A DNA stretch of 64,000 bases from CAYSRJ01 sp964521865 (lineage in GTDB: Bacteria; Spirochaetota; B62-G9; DRHN01): NCBI GenBank assembly GCA_964521865.1, contig CAZFTJ010000022.1, positions 8,533 to 72,532 of the forward strand, given 5' to 3'. Below are positions 36,240 to 45,554 of the stretch, piece after piece. How positions within the stretch are numbered: the first letter of the stretch is position 1; the number at the start of each line of letters is the position of its first letter. The notes under the pieces were generated by a model, which saw only the letters and a list, made by a program, of their open reading frames with translations, searched no databases and was not told where the DNA came from. Made by a program: the position numbers and the translations under genes.

Positions 36240-37406
36240 TTAGAAATAATGACCGAACAGCATCCCGCTGAATGTCGCCATAACCACGACGAGTGCGACG
36301 TACACGATCGTTTTTTTCGTACCGAGCACACTTCGTATCACGAGCATATTGGGCAGTGACAGTGCAGGCCCTGCAAGTAAAAGTGCGAGGGCGGGGCCCT
36401 TTCCCATACCTGCACCGAGCAGTCCCTGGAGTATCGGCACTTCGGTCAGGGTTGCAAAATACATGAATGCACCGGCTACCGACGCAAACAGGTTGGCGAG
36501 GAAGCTGTTTCCACCCACCAGCCTTGTGATCCAGTGTGAGGGTATGATTCCCTCATGGCCGGGTCTTCCCAGCAGAAAACCGGCGACCATGACGCCTGCG
36601 AACAAAAGCGGCAGTATCTGTTTTGCAAAACCCCATGTAGATGCCGTCCATTCCTTCAGCTCGTCCTTTCTGAACCACGAGAGTATCATGTAAAATAGAA
36701 AGAAAAGAAAAGCGCTGGTAATCGGATATTTCAACCGGTAGATAGCATTCCACACGGGCATGGTTTCATCTTTTCCCCAGTTCACGAATACGATTATCGC
36801 GACCATGGTAAAGAAATACAGCGTGGTCTGCACCAGAGAGCGCCCATGCTCCTCAGCTTCAACAACGGCAAATTCTCCATTTGTATTTCTGCTTCGTTCA
36901 TCTCTCAAAAACAGAACATGCATGAGAAGGCCGATGACAACGGCGAAAGCTATGGCTCCGATGGCGCGTGCGACGCCGATCTCGAGGCCGAGCACTCTCG
37001 CCGTAAGAATTATGGCTAAAACGTTTATCGCAGGTCCGGAGTAGAGAAATGCGGTCGCCGGCCCGATGCCTGCTCCCTTTTTATAGATTCCGGCGAAAAG
37101 CGGGAGCACGGTGCAGGAACATACAGCCAGGATGGTACCCGAAATGGAGGCAACGGCATAGGACAGTACTTTGTTTGTCTGGTCCCCCAGATACTTCATG
37201 ACCGCCTGCTGACTGAGAAAGTTTGCGATAGCCCCCGCTATGAAAAATGCAGGCACCAGGCACAAAAGTACATGCTGGCGCACATACTCCTTGAGCATGA
37301 AAAAAGATTCAAGCAATGCCCGTGAAACAATCTCGTTATGAAACGGTATGAAGTACAGCGCAGCGAAAGCCGAAACCAGGATAAAAAATTTTGTTCTCTC
37401 TTTCAT
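36240..37406 (-). CDS. ArsP-like permease (DUF318 family)
   Basis: A 388-residue membrane protein with about ten hydrophobic segments. Two related halves carry the family motif: CSCTVLPLFAGIYKKGAGIG with SGPAINVL, and TLTEVPILQGLLGAGMGKG with AGPALSLPN. Members export methylated or trivalent organoarsenicals or work with thioredoxin-like partners. The strong TTGACA/TATAAT promoter and ArsR-type operator upstream, and the thioredoxin and ACR3 genes downstream, place it first in an ArsR-controlled arsenic operon. Confidence 0.9.
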   Translation of the reverse strand: MKERTKFFILVSAFAALYFIPFHNEIVSRALLESFFMLKEYVRQHVLLCLVPAFFIAGAIANFLSQQAVMKYLGDQTNKVLSYAVASISGTILAVCSCTVLPLFAGIYKKGAGIGPATAFLYSGPAINVLAIILTARVLGLEIGVARAIGAIAFAVVIGLLMHVLFLRDERSRNTNGEFAVVEAEEHGRSLVQTTLYFFTMVAIIVFVNWGKDETMPVWNAIYRLKYPITSAFLFFLFYMILSWFRKDELKEWTASTWGFAKQILPLLFAGVMVAGFLLGRPGHEGIIPSHWITRLVGGNSFLANLFASVAGAFMYFATLTEVPILQGLLGAGMGKGPALALLLAGPALSLPNMLVIRSVLGTKKTIVYVALVVVMATFSGMLFGHYF

Positions 37407-37442
37407 AAAGCGCAGCCTTTGTATAAGCCTTTAAATTAGTTT

Positions 37443-37504
37443 TATATTTCGTATATTATAGAAATATATTTATTATTGTCAATAAAAAAATAATCGAGTA
37501 CACT
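37443..37504. promoter_or_regulatory. Divergent ars promoters with ArsR-type operator
   Basis: On the minus strand TTGACA (37477-37482) and TATAAT (37455-37460) are 16 bp apart and drive the permease operon. On the plus strand TTGTCA (37476-37481) and TACACT (37499-37504), 17 bp apart, could drive arsR. An inverted repeat TATATTTC/GAAATATA (37443-37450 and 37461-37468) spans the minus-strand -10 box, a suitable ArsR operator that would block the efflux operon. Confidence 0.75.
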
Positions 37505-37545
37505 CTTTGTATTGTCCTTGTTTTCAGTGCATGAAAGGCATACGT

Positions 37546-37902
37546 ATGCGGGAATATCTGAATGTTATGAAAGCTCTCGGTGACGAAAATCGGCTCCGGA
37601 TTGTGATGATGTTGAAGGTTCGACCCCTGTGCGTATGTGAAATGCATGAAGTGCTCAACATAGCGCTTTCAACGATATCCGCTCATCTAAAACTTATGAA
37701 GAATATCGGTATTCTGGATGATGAAAAGGACGGAAGATGGGTGACCTACCGGCTCGTGAAGGAAAATTCGTTCGTTAATGAGCTGCTCGAGGTTCTCGGA
37801 AAGGGGCTTCGGAACAATCAAAGGATACAAAATGACAGGCGTATGCTTTCGCGGATCACCCGGGAAATCTGCGCTGCCCGCCTGAAAAAGTCGAATGTGT
37901 AG
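37546..37902 (+). CDS. ArsR-family arsenical repressor
   Basis: A 118-residue winged-helix repressor. Residues about 5-85 form the ArsR domain; the metalloid-binding motif is RPLCVCEMHEVL (CVC pair in the DNA-recognition region) and the recognition helix is STISAHLKLM. AAAGG lies seven bases before ATG 37546, which is preferred over 37507 and 37531. It is divergent from the arsenic permease operon and should release the shared operator when As(III) binds. Confidence 0.93.
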   Translation: MREYLNVMKALGDENRLRIVMMLKVRPLCVCEMHEVLNIALSTISAHLKLMKNIGILDDEKDGRWVTYRLVKENSFVNELLEVLGKGLRNNQRIQNDRRMLSRITREICAARLKKSNV

Positions 37903-37925
37903 TCAAGATTTGTATAAATTAATCG

Positions 37926-37954
37926 TTGACAAAAAATGAATAACCATAGATAAT
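37926..37954 (+). promoter_or_regulatory. Promoter of the sugar ABC operon
   Basis: TTGACA (37926-37931) and GATAAT (37949-37954) are 17 bp apart. TTAATCGTT at 37919-37927 overlaps the -35 box and its exact reverse complement AACGATTAA lies at 38021-38029, about 100 bp away, so a looping operator is conceivable. A TTATCA/TGATAA inverted repeat (37982-38002) lies between them. The leader before the start codon is about 260 nt and holds several purine-rich ribosome-site-like runs but no convincing gene. Confidence 0.65.
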
Positions 37955-38219
37955 ATGTATGATTCAATCATTTTATGAAAGTTATCATCATTATTTTGAT
38001 AAAATAAGTCATTTTTAATGAACGATTAAACGTTATTATAAAAATGTAAAAAGGAGGGTTTTTATTAAAAAGCTGGCAGGAGGTGAAGAGATTACAATAT
38101 AAAGAAGGGGGTGGTGCTTGAAAACAATTCATAACAAACAGCGAAAACCATTTATAATGGTGGTAGGATGTTCAGCGCTGTATCATTTGAATCTTTAAAT
38201 TAACCAAGGAGGTATTCAA

Positions 38220-39521
38220 ATGAAGATGAAGAAAATTTTTCAAATATTGATCGTTGCAGTAATAGTGGTTGTCGTACCTGCTGCACTGGTGTTCTCAGGA
38301 AAAGAAACGGGAAAGAAAGTTACAATAACCCTCATGAGGGATGCAGCTGAGATGCCGGATGAAGTTATCCAGACATTCGAACAGCAAAATGAGGGTATTA
38401 ATGTTAGCGTCGTTGAAAATGACCCGGCTAAACTTATGGCAATGATAGCCGGCGGCAATGCACCCGATGTTTTCCGTATCAACGGCATAGGCAGTCCATA
38501 TTGGATCCGCAAAGGACTGTTGATGGATATAACGGCAAACCTGGAAAAATCGATCGACATGGATGATCTTTTCCCGGTCAACAGTATGTTCAGATTCGAC
38601 GGAACAACACAGGGGAAAGGGCCGTATTACGGAATGGTAAAAGACTGGTCCCTCGACTACATGTATTACTACAACAAGGATGCTCTGAAAGAAGCGGGGG
38701 TGTCTCTGCCCGGCGACGACCGGCCTCTCACATTCAGTGAGTTTACCGGTATGATCAATAAAATCGCAGTCTACAAGGACGGGAAGGCCGAGCGGTACGG
38801 TTTCGGCTATACCGATGACGAGTTTAACGGCTACTTCATGTATTTACTCGCTTCGAAGGGAAAATTCCTTTTCAAGGACAACGGGACAAAGCTCAATGTT
38901 GACGATCCGGATGTACGTGCCCTGTTTAAATGGTGGTTTGATGAAGCGAAAGTCCATCATGCCATGCACAACCCGCTCGATCCGGCCCCCGATTGGGATG
39001 GACCGTTGTTCCAGGCCGGCAGGGTGGCACTGCAGTGGGACGGATATTGGTTTGGCCCGATCATCAACGAAGGCGGACAGATACCGCCCGATCACTTTGG
39101 ATTTGCACCTGCACCTATGTATGGAAGCAAAAGGGTGAATGCGACTGGAGGCGGCACCGGTTATGTAATATACAGCAAAACGAAGAATTTTGATGCGGCC
39201 TGGAAGTTTTATGTATACTATATGCTGGAGGATGAAGCAATAGCACGTGCCAAGAGCGGATGGGGGCTTCCTGCCAGAAGATCAATGTTGAAATACGTGC
39301 CTCAGGAAACCGCCTTCGATAAATACAGATTGGCGCAGGTTGAGAAAGAATTGCCCTATCAAGTCATACTACAGTTTACCCCTTATCTGCGGGATAGTGC
39401 GCTTGTTTCCGTCTATAATCAGCAAATGGAACCCGCCCTTAAGGGTGAGATTGACTTCGATACGGCTCTTAAAAATCTGGCGAATCAGATCGATTCCATG
39501 ATTGCAAAAGAGATGCAGTGA
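38220..39521 (+). CDS. Sugar ABC transporter solute-binding protein
   Basis: A 433-residue extracellular solute-binding protein of the MalE/UgpB class, with a signal peptide (FQILIVAVIVVVVPAALVFSG) that has no lipobox Cys. The mature part shows the family features, an IAGGNAPDVFRINGIG segment, ligand-cleft aromatics (DGYWFGP) and an ATGGGTGYVIY region. CAAGGAGG lies before the ATG. Two permease genes follow, then a decayed GH4 glycosidase, so an alpha-galactoside or similar oligosaccharide is a reasonable guess for the substrate. The ATPase is not encoded here, so a shared MsmK/UgpC-type ATPase is implied. Confidence 0.93.
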   Translation: MKMKKIFQILIVAVIVVVVPAALVFSGKETGKKVTITLMRDAAEMPDEVIQTFEQQNEGINVSVVENDPAKLMAMIAGGNAPDVFRINGIGSPYWIRKGLLMDITANLEKSIDMDDLFPVNSMFRFDGTTQGKGPYYGMVKDWSLDYMYYYNKDALKEAGVSLPGDDRPLTFSEFTGMINKIAVYKDGKAERYGFGYTDDEFNGYFMYLLASKGKFLFKDNGTKLNVDDPDVRALFKWWFDEAKVHHAMHNPLDPAPDWDGPLFQAGRVALQWDGYWFGPIINEGGQIPPDHFGFAPAPMYGSKRVNATGGGTGYVIYSKTKNFDAAWKFYVYYMLEDEAIARAKSGWGLPARRSMLKYVPQETAFDKYRLAQVEKELPYQVILQFTPYLRDSALVSVYNQQMEPALKGEIDFDTALKNLANQIDSMIAKEMQ

Positions 39522-39536
39522 GCTTACGGCTCTCGG

Positions 39537-39565
39537 GGTAGAGGAGTAGATTATACTCCTCTACC
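39537..39565 (+). terminator. Strong hairpin between binding-protein and permease genes
   Basis: GGTAGAGGAGTA (39537-39548) and TACTCCTCTACC (39554-39565) form a perfect 12-bp stem with a GATTA loop, 15 bases after the binding-protein stop. There is no long U-run. Such hairpins commonly stabilise the upstream message or cause partial termination, so that binding protein exceeds permease. Confidence 0.75.
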
Positions 39566-39594
39566 TGTATTTATTTGAAGAGTGTGGGACAGCA

Positions 39595-40515
39595 ATGGAT
39601 TTGAAACATGCAAAGATCAAACGTGAAACAAGAACGTTTTATCTGCTCATCGGCTTGTGGATTGTAATGTTCATCTTCCTGAACGTAATTCCGATGATAT
39701 ACAGTTTTTACCTTTCTTTAACGAGCTATGATGGTCTGACGATCCCGCACTTCATTGGTTTCAAAAATTATCTGAAACTGATCCACGACTATCGATTTAC
39801 AGGATCTCTCGTTCAAACGATTAAATTCACCTTTTTAAACATTGCTGCAACATTGATAGTAAGCCTTCTCCTTGCAAATTTTCTTAACAAGAAAATGAAG
39901 GGACGTGTTCTTTTTAGAAGTGTGGTATTCCTTCCCTATGCGGTTCCCATCATTGCAACCGTATTTATCTGGAAAACCCTTCTGAACCGGGAATCGGGGC
40001 TCATCAGCATGTTTCTGGGAATGATCAACAGCAACCTGTCGTTAAATTTACTAGTCAATGTTCCCATGGGGTCGCTGATAACCATGTTCATCTGGCAAAT
40101 CGGCGGCGGTATGGTTATTTTCCTCGCCGGATTACAGAACATACCCAAAGACCTTATCGAAGCGGCTGAAATCGATGGGGCGAGCCAGTTCTTCATCTTC
40201 AGAAGAATTACGATTCCGCTTATGTCCCCGCTTATCATGTACCAGGTGGTGGTGGGCATTATGCTGTCCTTCAGTGTGATCGTTCAGCCGATCCTGTTAA
40301 CCTCTTCTCCGGGGGCGGCGTTTACCGCATTTCTCAACCAACAACCGCCGTATCAGAATTACTTTACCCTCATTTATGCCTTTCAGCAGGCGTTCACCAA
40401 TCAGAGTTTCGGCATCGCAATGGCGGCTACCTGGTACATGTTCCTGGTGATGTTTATACTCGCTCTTATATTTCTGCGGGCAACCAGGAGGTTCGTATAC
40501 TATGAATACGAGTAA
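39595..40515 (+). CDS. Sugar ABC transporter permease, MalF/UgpA type
   Basis: A 306-residue permease with six membrane segments. A typical N-terminal region (FYLLIGLWIVMFIFLNVIPMIYSFYLSLTSYDG) is followed by the EAA loop contacting the ATPase (LIEAAEIDGASQFFIFRRITIPLMSP). It works with the next gene as a heterodimer in the inner membrane. The last 14 bases overlap the next gene. Confidence 0.94.
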   Translation: MDLKHAKIKRETRTFYLLIGLWIVMFIFLNVIPMIYSFYLSLTSYDGLTIPHFIGFKNYLKLIHDYRFTGSLVQTIKFTFLNIAATLIVSLLLANFLNKKMKGRVLFRSVVFLPYAVPIIATVFIWKTLLNRESGLISMFLGMINSNLSLNLLVNVPMGSLITMFIWQIGGGMVIFLAGLQNIPKDLIEAAEIDGASQFFIFRRITIPLMSPLIMYQVVVGIMLSFSVIVQPILLTSSPGAAFTAFLNQQPPYQNYFTLIYAFQQAFTNQSFGIAMAATWYMFLVMFILALIFLRATRRFVYYEYE

Positions 40516-41377
40516 AAATGCCGTGATCTTATACAAGCGTTACAAGCTGCAGAGAAATACAAGGAGGGCGCTGCGGTATGTACTTGCCGGTGTTCTCGTT
40601 ATCCTTTTTCTCATTCCGCTTTTCTGGCTGATTTTGAGCTCACTTAAGACGCAAACGGAAATGGTTACGTTCCCTCCAAAATTTATGCCTGAGAAATTTC
40701 AATTTCAAAACTATTTTCTCGCGATAACAAAAATTGATTATCTTCGCTATTTGTTGAATACCATAGAGTTAAGCATGATATATACCATACCCGGTATTAT
40801 CACAGCCTCCATATTCGGGTATGCGTTTGCCCGATTTCATGCTCCGGGGAAGAAGTTCTTTTTCAATATCGTAATCCTCCTTCTCATGATACCCCCTGTG
40901 GCTGTATTGATTCCGGAGTACGCTTTTTATGCGAAGCTGCATCTCATTAATACCTATTATATATGGCTCCTCTGGGGAATCGGCGCAAACCCCCTGTACA
41001 TTTATCTTTTTAAGCAATTTTTTTCCTTTTTTCCAAAGGAGTTGGAAGAGGCGGCCATCCTGGATGGTTGTTCCCGCCTCGGTGTTCTATTCAGAATACT
41101 CATGCCGCTTTCAAAACCTATTGTGGTGACGGTATTTTTACTTTCATTTCTTTTCGTTTACGGAGACTTCATGGCTCCTGTTATATTTTTAAGCGGGGAG
41201 AAAACCACCCTTGCTGTGGCAATGGCAAATGGATATGTCATTAGAAACGGCATCCTGTTGGTTTCTGTATTACTCTCCGGTATAGTCATCTATCTGATTC
41301 CGGTTATTCTCATCTTTTCTATCGGGCAAAAATACTACATCCAGGGAATCCTCTCTTCAAGCGGTATTAAAGGCTGA
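40502..41377 (+). CDS. Sugar ABC transporter permease, MalG/UgpE type
   Basis: A 291-residue permease with six membrane segments. It starts with a basic region, then VLVILFLIPLFWLILSSLK, and holds an EAA loop (ELEEAAILDGCSRLGVLFR followed by ILMPLSKP). AGGAGG lies ten bases before the ATG, inside the preceding gene. It is the second half of the transport channel fed by the binding protein at 38220. Confidence 0.94.
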   Translation: MNTSKNAVILYKRYKLQRNTRRALRYVLAGVLVILFLIPLFWLILSSLKTQTEMVTFPPKFMPEKFQFQNYFLAITKIDYLRYLLNTIELSMIYTIPGIITASIFGYAFARFHAPGKKFFFNIVILLLMIPPVAVLIPEYAFYAKLHLINTYYIWLLWGIGANPLYIYLFKQFFSFFPKELEEAAILDGCSRLGVLFRILMPLSKPIVVTVFLLSFLFVYGDFMAPVIFLSGEKTTLAVAMANGYVIRNGILLVSVLLSGIVIYLIPVILIFSIGQKYYIQGILSSSGIKG

Positions 41378-41480
41378 GCATATTATAACCTTTACCGACT
41401 TCTTTTTATCGACCTATTTAAGAAAATAATGTACAGTGCTATTTTATGAAGTAAATTCCCGGGGCAAGGGGGGACATGCA

Positions 41481-42614
41481 ATGGGCATAAAAGTTGCGAT
41501 GATCGGGGCGGGGAGTGTGGTTTTCTGCAAGCTGTTGATGGCCGACATAATGGCAACACCCGCTCTGCAGGGAAGTGAGCTCGCGCTCATGAGCAGGACA
41601 TGGCCGAAGCTTGAAAACATGGAGAAATTTGCAAAGCGATGGCCATCAACTGCCTCGCCATTGGGAGGGTAACGAATATCGCGTTTACAGGCCTCTGTCA
41701 CGGCATACAAACGACGTTGCAGGAAATTGCGACCTGGCTGAAGATTCCGAAGGAGGAGATTACCTATACCTGCGGCGGTACAAATCATCTTGACTGGTTT
41801 CTTACTCTTGAACGAAACGGGGAGGACCTGTACCCGAGGCTTCGTGAGGTATTTGAAAGACCGGAGTACTACAAGGCAGATAAGGTGCGTGCGGAGATTT
41901 TCCGGTAATTCGGCTACTTCGCAACGGAGACGACGGGGCATACGAGTGAATACCTCCCCTATTTCCGAAAGAACAGGAAGGCGCTGGAGCTTTACTGTGA
42001 CGAACCGGGATTCGGTGGAGAAACAGGGGCCTACTATGCCTGGTGCAAGACGGTCGCGGACAAGTACGAGGGCAGGAACATGCTCGACTATGAATCTCCC
42101 GGGATAGATAGAAGGAAGGAGTATCGAGTACTGTTCGTACATCATGGAGGCGGTGGTGACCGGAAAGCCGTTCAGGTTTATGGGAAACGTGCGAAACGAC
42201 AAATATATCAAAAACCTGCCGGAGGTCTGCTGTGTGGAGGTTCCTACGTTTGCCGACGATACGGGGATCCACCCATCAACTGTCGGAAATCTGCCCCCGC
42301 AATGCGCAGCATTGAATATGACCCAGGTAAACGTGCATATACTCACGGCAGAGGCTTCTCTCACGGGTGATCCGGAGCATATTGTTCACGCGGTTGCGCT
42401 CGACCCGCTGACCGCGGCGGTATGTACATTGAGAGAGATACGGGATATGGCATCGGAGATGCTCGAATCCCAGCGTGAGTGGCTAGCCCGGTTTGAGGGC
42501 AAGAAAATCACTTCCAAACCGACGGTATCTATTCCGGAAGGAATAGAGGCTGTTCATGCACCGCCAGATCCGGCGCAGGCGATATTGAAGCGGTTCATGA
42601 AACTGGCGGAATAA
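41481..42614 (+). pseudogene. Decayed GH4 alpha-glycosidase (MelA-like)
   Basis: Three reading-frame segments together match an NAD-dependent family-4 glycosidase. Frame 1 (41481 to about 41640) has the dinucleotide motif VAMIGAGSVVF and breaks off after KFAKR. Frame 2 (from 41639, MAINCLAIG then TGLCHGIQTT and GGTNHLDWF) lacks roughly 70-100 expected residues at the junction and has a TAA at 41906-41908 where AEIFR-FGYFATETTGH should continue. A single-frame shift near 42117-42140 moves it to frame 3 (SYIMEAVVTGKPFRF to the end). AAGGGG precedes the ATG. It is the last gene of the sugar transporter operon and can no longer give a full enzyme. Confidence 0.9.
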
Positions 42615-42700
42615 GAAGCGGGGATTGCGAGAAGGCACGCAGTACAGACACGAAACCGTATTTCTCCATGTCCGGTTCCGTTTATTGTACGAACGTATTT

Positions 42701-43162
42701 TCACTTGAACGCGGGGCGTATACCGAACAGGAGAGCGATCGTAAGTACTATCCCGCTGCCAAACAGGCATCCGGCAGTTTTTCCCAGTGATGTTGTAACG
42801 GGGTCCCGGGCCGCACTGATTCCCCTGGAGCGAAGCCATACCGCGATGCCGCCCTCAAAAAACCCTGCGATGCCGTCCGTGATTGCATCCCCGATTATGC
42901 CGCCGGCGATCGCACCGGCGACGCCGAAAAAAACACCGCCGGTAATCGCGGGGATAGTCAAAAGTCCCGTGTCGATGGTGCCGAACAGCATATCGGGAAC
43001 AGCACCGCTCAATTTTCTACGTGCAATGAAAAGCCCGGAAATGGGCACGATTGTCATTCCCGTAACAATCGGGCCGATCGGCAGCCGTTTGTTCAGAGTA
43101 AGCACACCCGCGACTGCTATAATGAGCAGGAAAATACCGACGTATAAAACTTTTTTTAGCAT
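42701..43162 (-). CDS. Small glycine-rich membrane protein
   Basis: A 153-residue protein with about four hydrophobic segments and Gly/Ala/Ile-rich helices (GVFFGVAGAIAGGIIGDAITDGIAGFF). AAGGA lies before the ATG. It has no recognised family motif. It converges on the decayed glycosidase and is divergent from the MFS gene. Function unknown. Confidence 0.65.
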   Translation of the reverse strand: MLKKVLYVGIFLLIIAVAGVLTLNKRLPIGPIVTGMTIVPISGLFIARRKLSGAVPDMLFGTIDTGLLTIPAITGGVFFGVAGAIAGGIIGDAITDGIAGFFEGGIAVWLRSRGISAARDPVTTSLGKTAGCLFGSGIVLTIALLFGIRPAFK

Positions 43163-43322
43163 GGATGCGTCCTTATTCTTGATTTTTATCCGGCATATTC
43201 ATGTTTCGCTTCTGCTACCGGAAAAAGATTGTCAATTTCGTGATCACTGAGTATGATACCCGGGTGTTCCTGATACTGATTATATTATCTGTTTTTTAAT
43301 TCCCAATAATATAAAGGATAAC

Positions 43323-44492
43323 ATGCAGGCTGAACAAAGGGAAAAAATAGTAAAAACCATATCCTACTACCTCTCGTTTATCGCCCTCGGGTTCGTTATC
43401 GGAATCATCGGGCCGACGCTCCCCGGGCTTGCAGAAAATACTGGGACGCGGTTCAAGCAGATAAGCTATTTGTTCACCACCCATTCCTTCGGATACCTTA
43501 CCGGTTCTCTTTTATGCGGCCATCTGTTTGACCGGATAAAGGGCCATCCTCTGATAGGAGCGGCGCTGGTGATCATGACGGTTATCATGCTTCTCGTACC
43601 TGTTATGTCACTACTCTGGATTCTGGTAATGATACTCTTTGTTATCGGTATGGCCGAAGCGGCGATCGATGTCGGGGGGAACACACTTCTCGTGTGGCTG
43701 CACGGCGAGAAAGTCGGGCCCTTCATGAACGGCCTGCACTTCTTTTTCGGGCTCGGCGCCCTCATCGCGCCGATGGTAGTTGCAAAGGCCATGGTCGCTA
43801 CCGGGGGTTTCTCCCGGGCGTACCTGATACTTGCGTATGCCATTTTTCCCCTGTCCCTACTGTTCTTCATACTGCGAAGCCCGCACATTGGAAGGATTTC
43901 CCGGGACGGGCCTTCTCTCGGCGAAGATCGGGTTCTCGTTGTGTTTCTCTCCCTTTTTTTCTTACTGCATGTCGGGGCTGAGCTCAGTTACGGGAGCTGG
44001 ATATTTTCATTTGCCCTGTCGCTCGATATCGCGGGGAAGGCGGGCGCCGCGTACCTGACCTCGACGTACTGGGGCGCGCTGACTCTCGGTCGTATGATTT
44101 CCGTACTGGTCGCAATACGTGTTAAACCGAAGTCCATGATCGTTATCGACCTGATCGGCTGTATTACAGCTGCGGCACTTGTTGTGGTTTTCCCGCATTC
44201 GCGGTATATCGTATGGGGAGGGACGGTTCTCATGGGCCTGTCGATTGCCTCGCTTTTTCCGACGACGATCAATTATGCGGAGAGGAACATGGATATAACC
44301 GGCCGAGTCACGAGCTGGTTTCTCGTCGGTGGCGGTATCGGAAGCATGTTTTTCCCCTGGTTCGTCGGACAGCGTTTCGAATCGAGCGGCCCGGTTTTCA
44401 TGCCGACCCTCATATTGATGATTTTTATTACCGGATTTATACTCATGACGGGAGCGTTTTACTACGTTTCAGCTCGAAAAAAGGAGAAATGA
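43323..44492 (+). CDS. Major facilitator superfamily transporter
   Basis: A 389-residue membrane protein with twelve hydrophobic segments. It has the fucose-permease-like N-terminus (YLSFIALGFVIGIIGPTLPGLA), an MFS loop after helix 2 (GHLFDRIKGHPLIG) and VGGGIGSMFFPWFVG in the second half. AAGGAT lies three bases before the ATG. A sugar or drug substrate cannot be told apart. It is the last host gene before the mobile element. Confidence 0.9.
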   Translation: MQAEQREKIVKTISYYLSFIALGFVIGIIGPTLPGLAENTGTRFKQISYLFTTHSFGYLTGSLLCGHLFDRIKGHPLIGAALVIMTVIMLLVPVMSLLWILVMILFVIGMAEAAIDVGGNTLLVWLHGEKVGPFMNGLHFFFGLGALIAPMVVAKAMVATGGFSRAYLILAYAIFPLSLLFFILRSPHIGRISRDGPSLGEDRVLVVFLSLFFLLHVGAELSYGSWIFSFALSLDIAGKAGAAYLTSTYWGALTLGRMISVLVAIRVKPKSMIVIDLIGCITAAALVVVFPHSRYIVWGGTVLMGLSIASLFPTTINYAERNMDITGRVTSWFLVGGGIGSMFFPWFVGQRFESSGPVFMPTLILMIFITGFILMTGAFYYVSARKKEK

Positions 44493-44593
44493 AGTAGCGC
44501 CTGTACCATTTTGCGTCTCCTCCCATATTAGCGATTTACATAAACGAGCTCATCTTGACCGCCTTTCAGAGTTTAAATAATGTTGTGAGAATT

Positions 44594-44607
44594 TATTCCC
44601 TGTAATA
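44594..44607. repeat. attL core
   Basis: TATTCCCTGTAATA, identical to 56372-56385. It lies 86 bases before the first gene of the element and 101 bases after the MFS stop. Confidence 0.85.
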
Positions 44608-44692
44608 ATACCCTATTTTTATTAATTCTTGAAATAAAAAGAATTGAGTTTAGATACGCGGCGTTTTTTCCGTAAGAGAGGAGGGAAAGAAG

Positions 44693-45148
44693 ATGGAAAG
44701 TAAAACAATTGTAGAACCTTTACAAATAAAGGTGAAGTCGTCGAGGATAAATGAACTAAGCGCTAACGGTATAAAAGAAAAACTTAAAACCTGTCTACGG
44801 AGTAAAAAGAGCTACTATCTTCTCTTGAAACACTTCGACCTTTCTTTTCTTGATAAGGCTACCCTAACAAAATCACGGTACTACGTAGCTCATACCCGAA
44901 TGTCCAAAGAAGGCAATAAGCTCAATTTTGTCGAGGTTGAAAAGGTATACAACGATAATAAAGAACCGGCTATTGTATTATCGTTCGGAGATAACGTAAA
45001 AGCCTACAAGGATTGTAATAACTGTTTGATGTGTACTAAAATTATGGAGTGCCTGCAATCGATTCTTGAATGTGAGGATATCGACTTAATAATCAAATTA
45101 GGGGAACCTTCAAACGATATGGCTTCAAATACCCGTCTAATAGGCTAA
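44693..45148 (+). CDS. Hypothetical protein, first gene of the element
   Basis: A 151-residue basic protein with a cysteine-rich segment near residues 110-130 (CNNCLMCTKIMECLQ, then another Cys), which could bind a metal. GAGGAGGG precedes the ATG. No family recognised. It stands apart from the next genes, separated by about 590 bases of noncoding sequence with a terminator. Confidence 0.65.
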   Translation: MESKTIVEPLQIKVKSSRINELSANGIKEKLKTCLRSKKSYYLLLKHFDLSFLDKATLTKSRYYVAHTRMSKEGNKLNFVEVEKVYNDNKEPAIVLSFGDNVKAYKDCNNCLMCTKIMECLQSILECEDIDLIIKLGEPSNDMASNTRLIG

Positions 45149-45204
45149 GGTTGCATTAAAAACCGCTTTTTTTGTCGATTTCTCAAACTTTTTTCACTTC
45201 GCGC

Positions 45205-45509
45205 TTGTAAACTAACTACGAAATGCCTATATATAGTAGAGTGTTTATAAAGAATATATACTCTCTTTGCTCTTTTCAATAATGATTGCATTTTCTCCTT
45301 TCTACAATTGGCCTGTGTTCTTACCCGAACTATGACCCTGTACAGTGTGGACGGTAATGGTACTCCTTTCTATTTTCTCGTCGTCTTTTTCCCGCTGTAC
45401 GGCCTGCTATAATAACATTGCTACTATTCACTTACGACATTGTCGTATGGAGTGTAGTTATCTGGTCTTCGAGCAGGTCGGTTTTATCGCCGTTCCTGCT
45501 CTTTTTTTT
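45205..45509 (+). ncRNA. Candidate small noncoding RNA of the mobile element
   Basis: TTGTAA (45205-45210) and TATATA (45228-45233) are 17 bp apart and could start a transcript near 45240. It would end at the strong terminator at 45471-45509. The roughly 270 nt between hold no ORF with a ribosome site; an ORF from 45345 runs through the terminator and is not credible. An internal perfect palindrome TACGAC-att-GTCGTA lies at 45433-45447. A regulatory or antisense RNA is inferred from structure only. Confidence 0.4.
45471..45509 (+). terminator. Rho-independent terminator
   Basis: GAGCAGG (45471-45477) pairs with CCTGCTC (45495-45501), with an inner CGG/CCG pairing, followed by eight T (45502-45509). 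It is the clearest intrinsic terminator in the window. Confidence 0.85.
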
Positions 45510-45554
45510 GCTCTACTGTTTAAGCGGCCAATTCTAAAGATTTTTATCCATATT

